Source: a virus
IMG/VR virus record: IMGVR_UViG_3300030116_000046
Span: 1 to 23,309 of that record
Length of the DNA stretch: 23,309 nt
Direction: 5' to 3' (one strand)
Shown: piece after piece, positions 7,532 to 16,257 of the stretch
Position numbering within the stretch: the first letter of the stretch is position 1
Layout: each line of letters begins with the position of its first letter
Notes under the pieces: generated by a model
The model's input: the letters and a program-made list of their open reading frames with translations, nothing else
Told to the model about the DNA's origin: nothing
Databases searched by the model: none
Program-made: the position numbers and the translations under genes

Positions 7532-7912
7532 TTAATGTGATGCCTCACGATCACTGAGCGGTACGCCCGCTGCTATTATGTAACCAGCTTTTAAGTTTGT
7601 AACAGGGTCGTACAATTTTAAAATAGTTGTATTTTTTTCCTTGTGGTCTCGGTACTGAGATACTACAGACTTAACACGTAAAACAACAGGTGGAAAAATT
7701 CGACTGCACGCACCATCAAGGTGTTTAGTATTAAGGACAGTAATGTATTTTGATACGTTTTTAGAATCTGCGAGAGCCACATCCAGTATGTCTTTTTCTT
7801 CACGGCACATATAAAATACACTGACTTTATCGTCTTTGCCCCAAGTATCCTCTGCAATAGCTGGGTGCAAAATTGCAACAAGAAATATTAGAGTTGTAAT
7901 GAGTATACGCAT
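7532..7912 (-). CDS. Small secreted/periplasmic protein with signal peptide, 126 residues
   Basis: The N-terminus MRILITTLIFLVAILHPAIA followed by EDTWG is a standard Sec signal peptide: a basic start, a hydrophobic core and an AIA cleavage site near residue 20. The mature part of about 106 residues has two Cys (in FYMCREEKDILDV and LDGACSRIF), fitting one disulfide in the periplasm, and beta-like stretches (FPPVVLRVKSVVSQYRD). I do not recognise a family. It lies among fibre genes, one base after the DUF4376 gene stop, but a signal peptide is unusual for a virion part. A host-modifying or superinfection-exclusion role is possible. A lysis accessory role is also possible, though no lysis partner is seen nearby. 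Confidence 0.75.
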   Translation of the reverse strand: MRILITTLIFLVAILHPAIAEDTWGKDDKVSVFYMCREEKDILDVALADSKNVSKYITVLNTKHLDGACSRIFPPVVLRVKSVVSQYRDHKEKNTTILKLYDPVTNLKAGYIIAAGVPLSDREASH

Positions 7913-7913
7913 T

Positions 7914-8558
7914 TTAATCTTTCAAAGGTATATCGGCCCATCCAGATGTTAAATTAACCTGGCGCAGGGCGGCAATGTCATTAGCAGCATTGATTGCTGT
8001 TAAAAGTTCTTTTTCTTTGGCGTAGGCATTTGCAACGTGGGTAGCAACAGCAGACTTTAAAGCATCCATGTCTGTGTCAACAAACTCAGGATCAGAAATA
8101 AAAGTTGTTTCTACTGTTGACTCGTCTTCCTGCACAACGTCTTTTACAACTGTAGCAGCTGCTTTCCAACTAACTGTGCCTGTCATGCGACTGATGGCAG
8201 ACTGCGAGTCCCTGTCCGTTGCATAAAACTTATTGTTTAAAAATATGCCACCTGTTTCTACCTCAAACCGTTTTTGAGATATTTCAGATTTTGCTTGTTC
8301 CTTAGCAACTTCTATAGAAATGTCTTTTGCCGAAACGCTAATAACCCATGCGTCTCCCGATACCTGACCAGTTTCGGAACCGTCTGTTTGATATTTTTCT
8401 AAAGTTGGTTTATTGTATTCTATGTTTCTTAAAGTACCAACGGACGTTTCAAACGGTAGCCTTGGTTGTTTGTTGCCAACAAGTCCTAGCATTTCTTGTA
8501 ACCTGTTATTCCAAAACCCTTGGTAAACAAGTTGTCCATTGAGTTCTAGTGCGATCAT
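7914..8558 (-). CDS. DUF4376-domain protein of the fibre cassette
   Basis: Within the 214 residues, a DUF4376-like segment runs from about 85 to 205: AKEQAKSEISQKRFEVETGG, IFLNNKFYATDRDSQSAISR, a Trp strand (VSWKAAA), then helices with VATHVANAYAKEKELLTAIN and the end LRQVNLTSGW. In phages this domain occurs in fibre-tip or fibre-assembly-like proteins next to tail fibres. The N-terminal 80 residues (LVYQGFWNNRLQEMLGLVGN) are not recognised. The gene follows the large fibre gene by five bases. I infer a fibre chaperone, attachment or tip protein. DUF4376 itself has no proven activity that I know of. Confidence 0.8.
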   Translation of the reverse strand: MIALELNGQLVYQGFWNNRLQEMLGLVGNKQPRLPFETSVGTLRNIEYNKPTLEKYQTDGSETGQVSGDAWVISVSAKDISIEVAKEQAKSEISQKRFEVETGGIFLNNKFYATDRDSQSAISRMTGTVSWKAAATVVKDVVQEDESTVETTFISDPEFVDTDMDALKSAVATHVANAYAKEKELLTAINAANDIAALRQVNLTSGWADIPLKD

Positions 8559-8563
8559 TTTGT

Positions 8564-11500
8564 TTACCTTCCGTAAATTGGTGGCAGCGTACCATTACCG
8601 CCTATATCTGCCATAGCCAAGTAAATATATGTTTCACCGCTTGCATTTGAATTTGCAGCAGTGTCTCTAGGCTTAAAGCCATCAGCTAAAATATCAAATG
8701 CTCCTATTTGTCCAGGCGTATCAACAGCAGTTGAATTTGGCAAGAGTATAGAAGGGCTGGCAATATTAGTTGGATTTCTTGTTGTGTCTAAGGTGTTCCA
8801 ATTTCGATTTGCCGCTAGACTTCTAACCATAACCCATCTTGGTTTGAATCCTAAATTTATATACGGACCATCATTAACGCCATTTCCAGTATATTTGCCC
8901 ACTTTACAAACACCGGGAACACTTCTAAAACAATATGCAATCATACCATTTGTGCTGTTACTTTGAGGCGCTGCGCCAAGTCCAATTAAGGTAGAAGACA
9001 TTGCAGACTCATCCCATATTGTTGTGCCAGCAGTTCCTTGAACCTCATTATCGTTAATTTTTAAATGGTCATTGTCACTTGTCATAAACTTGTGATAAAC
9101 AGGTTTATTTTCTCCACTTTCTGCTCTGGCAATCGCTATGATAAATTCTGGTGTTCCTCCCATTCCATGCCCGATAGTATCACCATGACTCGCACTTCCT
9201 GTCCAAGATACTACAGAAAAGTGTCCAGCATCTGCTGTTAGTGCAGTGCTGGCTATACTTGGAACACCTGTTGATATTGAACCTGCTCCAATAGAAGAAC
9301 CTGTCGTAGCACTGTCTCCAACAAGCCACTGCCAAAGCACATAGCTTTCATTAGCAGTATTTACCTGTACATCACTGCCAACCTGTACACCTCTTTGAAG
9401 AAAGCGTTGCACAGTGTTGATATTCGTAGTTTCTGGTGTGGTAGTTGTTCCATCTGTATGAACTTCAACACCAACTCCTCTGACTCTGTCTACTAACACA
9501 TGAGAGTCAGTAGAATCTCTATTCTTAATCCATGCCCAAGCTGTAAGTTTAGATGCAGTATCATCTAAATTATCTTGGTTGACTGCTTTGTATCCAGTTG
9601 GTGGTGTATAAACAAAGTGACCATTTGCGTCAGCATTAAATGTTGTAGAACTACCAGAGAATGTATTAGGGTGTTGTCCAAAGTTAATGGCATACGTTTC
9701 AGCACTACTGCCACCTCTGCCAAGCAAAAATCTGCGCTTTACACCAGTCTTAAAAATTGCTTGACCGACTGTAGTTGCATTTGCAAATGAGTCTCTTGCA
9801 CCACCTGCTCTAAACCAAGTATTATTATTACCTATAAAGAGTGTTCCTGCATCTTGATCTAAAGCAAATTGTAATATATCTCCGTCAGCATTAAAGTTGT
9901 TACTACCCGGTGTATTACACCATGCTGTTCCTAAGCCAGCACTCGATGAGTTTGAATAAACATAAGCATTTCCAGCAAAATTATCAAATATCACTTGCTT
10001 TGTAAGACCACTGATTGGGTTATTTGATGTTACTAACTCGTCAAATTCTACTACTCCTAAATAAACTGAACCACCGGTATTATAATTTACTACATCAAGT
10101 TCCCAATACCACTTGCCAGTAGCAGGAATGTCCATAGTCGTATAGGTTGTTCTCTGGTCAGTTGCAGTAACAATCTGTGTGTTACCTTCACTCAATGTTC
10201 CAGCACCGTTTAAACCACCATCGAACACATTAAAGTTTTTAGTAGGTGTATCTGCACTTTGATCAGTTGAGTTAAAGTTATTTTCTGCCCAGTGGTGGTT
10301 TTCACCAGATGTGTCAGTTCCAGCACCGTTACTTGTCCCCGGTGCAGTGCCAAAAGCTAGTTTCCATCCGTTGTCGTTAAAGTTTCCAGAATACGCTTTA
10401 GGAACCCAGCGATTAGTGCTTGTATCTAACTGACCAAAATCTGATGCTTGTTTCTTTTCGCCATCTATAAAATAATAGTTTGCAAGGTAGCCATCTAAGG
10501 GACCACCAGATGTTAGAGTCCGTCTGCCAATATTATAAACAGCACTGTCTTTATTTAAATTCATATCTTGATTAGGTGATGGTTCTGTTGGTAAGGCAGA
10601 ACCACCTTGATTGTTCTGAAGTAAAGAACCTGCCGTTGCAGAAGGTTGTCCTTGATCTACACCATCTATTTCTACTTTTAAACGAGAGCCAGAACTTGCT
10701 GTAGTATCTATCCCCATACAAAAGTGTACCCAACTACTTGAATCTGTAAATTTTCTTTGAGTTCTAAAGCCAAAACCAGAACCATCATTAGGATCAGCAT
10801 ACCAAAGTTCACCGCCACCCGTACTATGATCCAGGTAAATATTTCCGTCTGGAGCGCCTCCACCCGGTCCTGTTGACAAAAGATATTGGTCGCCTGTGCC
10901 TGCACCCGCTTTAAACCAAAATGATACTGTAAATTTTTTAGCATTTGTTGGAGTGCCGTAAGTGCGGCTAAGATAAGCACTGTCGTCATCGTTAAAGATA
11001 ACTGAATTTGCCACAGTTTCTGAATCAGTGAACGGAACAAAGTCACCTACTCGCTGAACTCTGCCATTACCTTCGTAGGTAGTAGCATCAAAATAATCTA
11101 TTCCTTGATAGTCTGGTGCTGTTAAAGTGGTACTGTTCAAAGATTCAAAACCTGACGGTATTGTGCCATCAAAATCGTTTTGGCCAAAATCACAAGTTAA
11201 ATTTCCGCCGCCCCCGGCAAAATAAAGTGTTTCGGTACTGCTAATTGTATAGGTAGGCGTAGCCCCAGTAGCGGGATTGCCCCCGCCCAAATAAGTATAT
11301 CCACTTCCTGTATCAGAACCTAACCACAATTTTCCTGTATCAGCGTCAAAAGCAGCAATAACTTTGTTACCTGCACTTAAAGCACTTGTTGAATTGGTAT
11401 CTGAGTTGTTTGTACGAGATAAAAGATTTACTCCCGTGTCAACAAGAGCAAAACCTTTTGCATCACTTCCTAACTTTGAATTTCCTACAGATTCTGTCGC

Positions 11501-12523
11501 AACTCCTAAAGTAAAGTCACCAGCACCAACCTCACCTGTTACTACCCATTTTCCTGTGCTAGGTATGGCTTTTGTAGAAAGAACTGGACCATCACCGCCA
11601 CCAAACTTTAGATTACCTTCAGATAACGTAACTGTACTACTAGCAAAGTTTCTAAGTGCATTCCAAGTTGTATAGACTTTACTTGGGGTATGCGTTGACT
11701 GATTAGCCGCTGCACTCATATTAGTAGCGGTGAAGTCTTTATTATTGTCACTTATATCATTACCAAGATCAGAAGCAGCAAAATCTAAACAAGCACTGTT
11801 TCCACCAGCAGACGTAGCTAGTGCAGCAATTTCACTGTCTTTCTTTGGAATAAACTGAGAACCGTTGGTTCCCATTGTAAACGTATCTAGGAAATCACTG
11901 ACTGCAAAATCACCAGCTTGAATAGATTTGCCTTCTAAATAGCAAACCTGTGCATAGTACCCCTTGTAAAAATAACCTAAAGATGGATGTGTATTTCTGC
12001 CAAACCTTAAATCAACATTTCCAGTTAAAGACCCTCTTACATCTTGGTTATCTGGAACTGCTGTGAGAGAACCTGTTTGTAATTCACCATTAACATACAA
12101 TTGTATACGAGATGTAGTAGGAAAAACTGAGGTATTTGAATTAAATGTAAACAGTAGGTGATACCAACCTATGTCTCTAAATAATCTAGCTGTTGTAATT
12201 CCTCCACCACTGCTGCCACCAGAGCCTACAGAAAACCCAATTGTGTTGTCAGCATTAAGAGTGCATTGCGTATCGTCGTTAAAAGATGCAATACCCGCTG
12301 AAGTGCCAAGAATAAATAATTGTTGCGCTCTTCCTAACTCACAAAGGTTTACCCACATTGAGATGATAAATTCTTTTTGACCGTCTGATGATAAAGTAAA
12401 TCCTGTACGGTTAATGTCTTCATCAGATCCGTTTAAGAAAACTGAATTACCAATCAGAGTTGAGTCAAATGCTCCCGCACCTGTTACAAGGTTGCTTCCT
12501 AAAAGTGGATTGATTAGCGCCAT
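8564..12523 (-). CDS. Large tail fibre with duplicated LamG-like lectin and SPRY-like modules
   Basis: The 1319-residue protein begins MALINPLLGSNLVTGAGAFD. A LamG/concanavalin-like domain spans about 27-215 (EFIISMWVNL, then YHLLFTFNSN and IQLYVNGEL). A SPRY-like domain follows at about 296-450 (GKWVVTGEVGAGDFTLGVAT). The same pair recurs: LamG at about 505-690 (FTVSFWFKAG, WVHFCMGID, LDGYLANYYFIDGEKKQASD) and SPRY-like at about 776-950 (GKWYWELDVVNYNTGGSVYL). Residues 990-1070 form a linker with AWAWIKNRDSTD and YVLWQWLVGD. The C-terminus, about 1103-1316, has WTGSASHGDTIGHGMGGTPE and YTGNGVNDGPYINLGFKPRW and resembles DUF7483 of marine phage fibres. The protein probably binds surface glycans or proteins during adsorption. 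No hydrolase active site is evident. Its ATG overlaps the upstream fibre stop by one base (TAATG). Confidence 0.85.
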   Translation of the reverse strand: MALINPLLGSNLVTGAGAFDSTLIGNSVFLNGSDEDINRTGFTLSSDGQKEFIISMWVNLCELGRAQQLFILGTSAGIASFNDDTQCTLNADNTIGFSVGSGGSSGGGITTARLFRDIGWYHLLFTFNSNTSVFPTTSRIQLYVNGELQTGSLTAVPDNQDVRGSLTGNVDLRFGRNTHPSLGYFYKGYYAQVCYLEGKSIQAGDFAVSDFLDTFTMGTNGSQFIPKKDSEIAALATSAGGNSACLDFAASDLGNDISDNNKDFTATNMSAAANQSTHTPSKVYTTWNALRNFASSTVTLSEGNLKFGGGDGPVLSTKAIPSTGKWVVTGEVGAGDFTLGVATESVGNSKLGSDAKGFALVDTGVNLLSRTNNSDTNSTSALSAGNKVIAAFDADTGKLWLGSDTGSGYTYLGGGNPATGATPTYTISSTETLYFAGGGGNLTCDFGQNDFDGTIPSGFESLNSTTLTAPDYQGIDYFDATTYEGNGRVQRVGDFVPFTDSETVANSVIFNDDDSAYLSRTYGTPTNAKKFTVSFWFKAGAGTGDQYLLSTGPGGGAPDGNIYLDHSTGGGELWYADPNDGSGFGFRTQRKFTDSSSWVHFCMGIDTTASSGSRLKVEIDGVDQGQPSATAGSLLQNNQGGSALPTEPSPNQDMNLNKDSAVYNIGRRTLTSGGPLDGYLANYYFIDGEKKQASDFGQLDTSTNRWVPKAYSGNFNDNGWKLAFGTAPGTSNGAGTDTSGENHHWAENNFNSTDQSADTPTKNFNVFDGGLNGAGTLSEGNTQIVTATDQRTTYTTMDIPATGKWYWELDVVNYNTGGSVYLGVVEFDELVTSNNPISGLTKQVIFDNFAGNAYVYSNSSSAGLGTAWCNTPGSNNFNADGDILQFALDQDAGTLFIGNNNTWFRAGGARDSFANATTVGQAIFKTGVKRRFLLGRGGSSAETYAINFGQHPNTFSGSSTTFNADANGHFVYTPPTGYKAVNQDNLDDTASKLTAWAWIKNRDSTDSHVLVDRVRGVGVEVHTDGTTTTPETTNINTVQRFLQRGVQVGSDVQVNTANESYVLWQWLVGDSATTGSSIGAGSISTGVPSIASTALTADAGHFSVVSWTGSASHGDTIGHGMGGTPEFIIAIARAESGENKPVYHKFMTSDNDHLKINDNEVQGTAGTTIWDESAMSSTLIGLGAAPQSNSTNGMIAYCFRSVPGVCKVGKYTGNGVNDGPYINLGFKPRWVMVRSLAANRNWNTLDTTRNPTNIASPSILLPNSTAVDTPGQIGAFDILADGFKPRDTAANSNASGETYIYLAMADIGGNGTLPPIYGR

Positions 12524-13527
12524 TAGGCGATCTCCAGAATCTCTAAAACTTGTGTGCCGTCAATGACAGTTGAACGCATTAGGTGTTTAGCACTTGCAGC
12601 GTTGTTGTAGGTTCCAGATACTTTGTCATACCCGCTTGTTGTAATTGTGTATCCACCTGTCCCGTCATTGGTCGTTATCATTGCAATGACCGAGTTTGCA
12701 GTTTGAGGAGCAAGGGTAAAACTTCCGTTTATGGTAAGCGTTTTGAGATTTTCTTTAGCAGTGGCAATTTCAAGTGTTTGCGTGCCTGTCCCACTGTTTC
12801 CAATTGCTTCAATGTCACTGCTAAATCCAGCGGTAAGGTTGTCGGTTACGTCTGCAAAAAGCGTATCTGCATTGAAAGCAGCTACGTCTGACCCAATTGC
12901 AACTCCTAGATTAGTCCTGGCTGTTGACGCATCACTAGCGCCTGTGCCACCATGCGTAAGAGCAAGATCAGTTGTTAATCCTGTCAGGGATGTAATGTCG
13001 GAATTTGCTCCTGATGCAGCAGCGCCTAGACTGGTCCTGGCATCTCCAGCTGATGTAGCATTAGTGCCGCCATTGGCTACAGGAAGAGTTCCACTAACTG
13101 CACTTGCCAAAGGAACCTGTCCATATGATGGATCAGTTCCATCAGAAATAAGAACCCGATTAGCTGAACCAATTGCAAGTCTTTGAGTTGCAGAAGCTCC
13201 TCGAATTATAATATCTCCCCTAGTGGTTAAGGGGTCTTCAAAACCTCCCAATGCTGCCAAAGCTGCCGAAGCACTTGTAGCACCCGTTCCTCCAGATGTA
13301 ATCGGAACCGTGTTCAAACTTACTGTTACAGACCCTGTAGACTGGTTAACAGCCACTGGGGTAGTTGCCGCAAGAGTAGCCACACCTGCCAAAGCTGATG
13401 CCAAAGTTGACTTTCTAACTTTAAACGTCTCTCCAGCACTGACATCTACAATTGCTAGAACATCATCATCTGCCAAATCAGCTTCAACTAGCTCCGTAAG
13501 CTCTGAGATTTTTTTGTTCGTAGCCAT
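12523..13527 (-). CDS. Tail fibre with GGTGA-type repeats
   Basis: The 334-residue protein starts MATNKKISELTELVEADLAD, a common fibre head that probably attaches to the virion, then FKVRKSTLASALAGV. Three short repeats follow: SGGTGATSASAALAALGGF, NGGTNATSAGDARTSLGAAA and HGGTGASDASTARTNLGVAI. These GGTGA...ARxNLG units are typical of phage fibre shafts. The C-terminal 100 residues are beta-rich (TLTINGSFTLAPQTANSVIA, then GYTITTSGYDKVSG). It may form the proximal part onto which the larger downstream fibre docks; that is inference. AGGAG lies six bases before the ATG. Confidence 0.85.
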   Translation of the reverse strand: MATNKKISELTELVEADLADDDVLAIVDVSAGETFKVRKSTLASALAGVATLAATTPVAVNQSTGSVTVSLNTVPITSGGTGATSASAALAALGGFEDPLTTRGDIIIRGASATQRLAIGSANRVLISDGTDPSYGQVPLASAVSGTLPVANGGTNATSAGDARTSLGAAASGANSDITSLTGLTTDLALTHGGTGASDASTARTNLGVAIGSDVAAFNADTLFADVTDNLTAGFSSDIEAIGNSGTGTQTLEIATAKENLKTLTINGSFTLAPQTANSVIAMITTNDGTGGYTITTSGYDKVSGTYNNAASAKHLMRSTVIDGTQVLEILEIA

Positions 13528-13539
13528 TGTAAACTCCTA

Positions 13540-13839
13540 TTAGCCTTCAAGCCAAGTAATATTAACCGTGGCAGTTCCGCTGGCAGTAATGGCAGCTATT
13601 TCGTCATTTTCAACAACGGTAAAAATGCTGGAGTCGCCTGAGTTAAGTAACACACCACCTGCAACCGTAGCCGTGGGGTCCGCACCGGGACCAATTTTGA
13701 CGAATACATCTGCCGTTGTAGCAAGCCTTACCTTGGTAACCTGGGCAGGGCATCCTCCAGAGCGCGTTGCTCCAGATGTAGTTGTAGCAGACAAGTTTTC
13801 ACTTGAATTTACTCTGTAAAAGTTATTCTGTCGAGCCAT
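13540..13839 (-). CDS. Small beta-rich virion protein, decoration or neck type, 99 residues
   Basis: The sequence (MARQNNFYRVNSSENLSATT) runs into a beta sandwich-like pattern: QVTKVRLATTADVFVKIGPG, then GGVLLNSGDSSIFTVVENDE, IAAI and TVNITWLEG. Small proteins with a strand pattern like this (a V(R)LxxTxDxxVKxGxxP turn, then a GD/E...F.V strand) occur in many phages beside portal or capsid genes. They are taken to be virion decoration proteins. No signal peptide or catalytic motif is seen. It lies 10 bases after the portal stop and 12 bases before the fibre gene, and has GGGAAAG upstream of its ATG. The structural role is inferred from size and context. Confidence 0.75.
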   Translation of the reverse strand: MARQNNFYRVNSSENLSATTTSGATRSGGCPAQVTKVRLATTADVFVKIGPGADPTATVAGGVLLNSGDSSIFTVVENDEIAAITASGTATVNITWLEG

Positions 13840-13849
13840 TTGACTTTCC

Positions 13850-15868
13850 CTAAGCTTTAATGTTTTTATCCGAGTTCATTTCAAAACCTAGCTCTATACC
13901 TTTGAGCTTTAGTTCTTCTCTTTTCAACGCCATGTCGTGTTCTAGTTCAATTCTTTCGAGTTCCATCTTAGCAGATTTTAATTCTAATTCTTTAGCCTTT
14001 ACTTGAGCTTCCAATTGAGATGCTTGAGCTTCTGTAATCATAGACTGTGCTTGAGCCTGCGCTAATTGTTCTTGTGGATTGAGCGGCATAGGCTCTGTAG
14101 AAGGCTGGCTAACAAACTTGTCTACATTTTTAATGCCCATCTCGCCTGCTATTTCCACAACGAGATTGTATATATTCTGGGGTCCAACAATACCTTTTGT
14201 TTGAGTAGCTACCTTTTCAACAAGACCAGCAAAATTGCTCATATTCTGCAACCTTACATCTTGGTCTCCGTAGCCAATACCAACCTCAATGTCTACGTCT
14301 AGGTCTTCTCTCCAACTTCCAGGATCAATTTCAAAATATTGATTGTTCAAGCGTACAATTTTTTTACGGTTTTCGTAGCGTTGAATAAGGTTATAAATTT
14401 GTTTAAATAGGTTTCTAACACCAGTATCAGCAAATATTCTAGCAACTAATTCCAAACGCCCTTGTGCATTGGTCAAAGCAGCTGTGACTGCCCCCGTTGT
14501 AACATGCGTTTTTAAAACGTCAGCTGATAATCCCTGTGTCTTAGGGTTGACACCTGTGCGTCCACTTTTAATGTCTTCCCAGTATTGCAACATCTTAAAA
14601 CTGTAGTCTTGCAACGCTGGAGTTTGTATTGGCGTTAAAGCATTAGGACTGCGAGTACGAACAATGCCGCCCGGACGGTTTGTTAAAAGATCGTCAATGT
14701 TTACCTGACCCTCAACAACTTGGAATCTACCGTTGTTGGCAAGGTACATATTATCTAGCAAATTACGAGTTAGGGTAGAGCGAATAAGCTGAATGTCTTG
14801 TACTGTTTCTGCAACGCTTAGACCAAAAAACTTGTGCGGGATTGGAATTGGGCAAATTGTAGAAAACGGGATGTAGTCAATTGGCTCAACGTCTAGCAAT
14901 TCGTTTCCAGCGTGACAAATTTTATGCAAGACGCTAATACCAGAGCCGTCCATGTCTATCTTCATGTACGACTCGTATATTTGCACAATCATTTCCGAGT
15001 CGGCAGCTGCCTGATTAGGATAAACATCCGTTGCATCGTAGGCATGACGCGCCATGTACTCCTGAGACGTTGTAATGTCATCTGCGCCACCGACGTAACC
15101 CGGCAGGGAATCTACAATTTCTTGGTCGTACCCCATTTTTAACAAGTCGCTTTTAGATTTGTGCGAGCGATGGCAGATAAACCTAGCATCCTCCAACGTC
15201 TTAGCGCCTCTGTTTATCAAAAACTCTTCTGGTGGTACGTTCTCAACGGTAACTTTGCCAGTCATTACCGACCTTGCAAAGGTAACATCGTGCGAAATTT
15301 CTTCAACCTCTACAGGCTCACCCGTCATGGGGTCAATAGCTTGTTTTATAACAACCGTCTCAGTATGCTCCAGTTCTTCCAGTTTTTCGTCTTGTATGAG
15401 AAGATTATACTCGTTTTGAGTTAAATTTTCGTATGTTTCAGTTGTTGTTTTTTCAATATCTTCCCAGTAATGCTTTACCACGCCTACTTTTTGCATTAAA
15501 GCGTCTAGGAACATATTGTACAAAACCATAAAACCATCGTTTTGCTTATAGAAAACGTGATTTACATACTTGGTCGCTTGATCTGCAATGTCTTCGTCTT
15601 CTGGACCCTCTGGAACAAACTTAACAACCTTATCACCAGCTGTGAAAATACGCATCAGTGACGGCATCATCCACATTAGGGTATCTTGAACGTCTGTTAC
15701 AACAACCTGAGAGCGACCATCTTCTTCATTTCCGAAAGGCTCCCCGTAAAAGTACTCCATTGCCTTTTCACGTTGGGAACTAATTTCAGAATCCATATAG
15801 TCAGAGGAGCCGTTAATCTCCCCTTCGACCATTGCTAGAATTTCATCATCGTCTAGGTTATAAGCCAT
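13850..15868 (-). CDS. Portal protein, P22-like
   Basis: The 672-residue protein begins MAYNLDDDEILAMVEGEING. It has the usual portal opening (REKAMEYFYGEPFG, then GRSQVVVTDVQDTLMWMMPS and LMRIFTAGDKVVKFVPEG). The central body includes CPIPIPHKFFGLSVAETVQD and LLDNMYLANNGRFQ. The stem/crown part has GVNPKTQGLSADVLKTHVTT. From about residue 590 there is a long Gln/Glu/Lys coiled coil (AKELELKSAKMELERIELEH), comparable with the C-terminal barrel of the P22 portal. It forms the dodecameric ring at one capsid vertex, through which the terminase packs DNA. It follows the terminase and three mini-genes, as expected in a packaging module. Length is within the usual range. Confidence 0.92.
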   Translation of the reverse strand: MAYNLDDDEILAMVEGEINGSSDYMDSEISSQREKAMEYFYGEPFGNEEDGRSQVVVTDVQDTLMWMMPSLMRIFTAGDKVVKFVPEGPEDEDIADQATKYVNHVFYKQNDGFMVLYNMFLDALMQKVGVVKHYWEDIEKTTTETYENLTQNEYNLLIQDEKLEELEHTETVVIKQAIDPMTGEPVEVEEISHDVTFARSVMTGKVTVENVPPEEFLINRGAKTLEDARFICHRSHKSKSDLLKMGYDQEIVDSLPGYVGGADDITTSQEYMARHAYDATDVYPNQAAADSEMIVQIYESYMKIDMDGSGISVLHKICHAGNELLDVEPIDYIPFSTICPIPIPHKFFGLSVAETVQDIQLIRSTLTRNLLDNMYLANNGRFQVVEGQVNIDDLLTNRPGGIVRTRSPNALTPIQTPALQDYSFKMLQYWEDIKSGRTGVNPKTQGLSADVLKTHVTTGAVTAALTNAQGRLELVARIFADTGVRNLFKQIYNLIQRYENRKKIVRLNNQYFEIDPGSWREDLDVDIEVGIGYGDQDVRLQNMSNFAGLVEKVATQTKGIVGPQNIYNLVVEIAGEMGIKNVDKFVSQPSTEPMPLNPQEQLAQAQAQSMITEAQASQLEAQVKAKELELKSAKMELERIELEHDMALKREELKLKGIELGFEMNSDKNIKA

Positions 15869-15869
15869 A

Positions 15870-16085
15870 CTATGTTCTCTTTCTACCAGAGGCTGTGACA
15901 GACCACTTGACGCGCCCCGGTCCAGTTTTTTTACGGGCTTCTGCCTTAGAAATCCTAGAGGCTACTCGTTTGGGTCTACAGGCTGGGTAGGGGCGATTTC
16001 CATTTTTGGAACGCCCGCACTTTTTGCCAGTTTTGACATCTCGCCAATCCTCAGCAAACCACTTGCCCAGACCACCCTTAGCCAC
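15870..16085 (-). CDS. Small basic protein KGGLGKWF...YPACRPK type, 71 residues
   Basis: Translation starts at GTG (16083-16085), giving MAKGGLGKWFAEDWRDVKTG, then KKCGRSKNGNRPYPACRPKR, ISKAEARKKTGPGR and a basic end. The arrangement (KGGLxxWF.E.W.D, CGR, YPxCxPK) is a family I recall from phages and some giant viruses, with no known activity. Two Cys lie in CGR and ACRPK. The protein has a strong positive charge and no hydrophobic segment. The start overlaps the stop of the upstream 59-residue gene by eight bases, and the stop is one base from the portal start. The packing supports a real gene. The role may be binding DNA or an assembly partner. Confidence 0.75.
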   Translation of the reverse strand: MAKGGLGKWFAEDWRDVKTGKKCGRSKNGNRPYPACRPKRVASRISKAEARKKTGPGRVKWSVTASGRKRT

Positions 16086-16257
16086 GTTTTTTTACCCTAT
16101 TATCTTTACCCGACCAAGTACCGCCCATACGTTTGTATTCTTTTGAGGCCCAAGCGTTGGCATAAGCACTGGGATATACCTTAAACTTAGCCTTAGCTTT
16201 TGCCTTTGCCCGTGACCACTTGGCTGGATCGTTAGGTTTTGGTTTTCCTCTTGCCAT
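16078..16257 (-). CDS. 59-residue basic protein with VYPSAYANAWA motif
   Basis: The short frame reads MARGKPKPNDPAKWSRAKAK, then a Lys/Ala run, VYPSAYANAWASKEYKRMGG, and a basic end before TAA at 16078-16080. The motif KF(K/D)VYPSAYANxxAxxxYKxxGG is one I remember from many short phage and bacterial proteins. No biochemical role is known to me. The upstream sequence AGGAAG seven bases before the ATG acts as a ribosome-binding site. It overlaps the preceding 42-residue gene by 26 bases and the following gene by eight. Very basic; possibly virion-packaged. Confidence 0.75.
   Translation of the reverse strand: MARGKPKPNDPAKWSRAKAKAKAKFKVYPSAYANAWASKEYKRMGGTWSGKDNRVKKRG

Noticed and set aside
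12583-13543. Long plus-strand ORFs opposite the repeat fibre gene
   Set aside because: They are antisense readings of Ala/Thr/Gly repeat codons; the minus-strand protein has clear fibre repeats.
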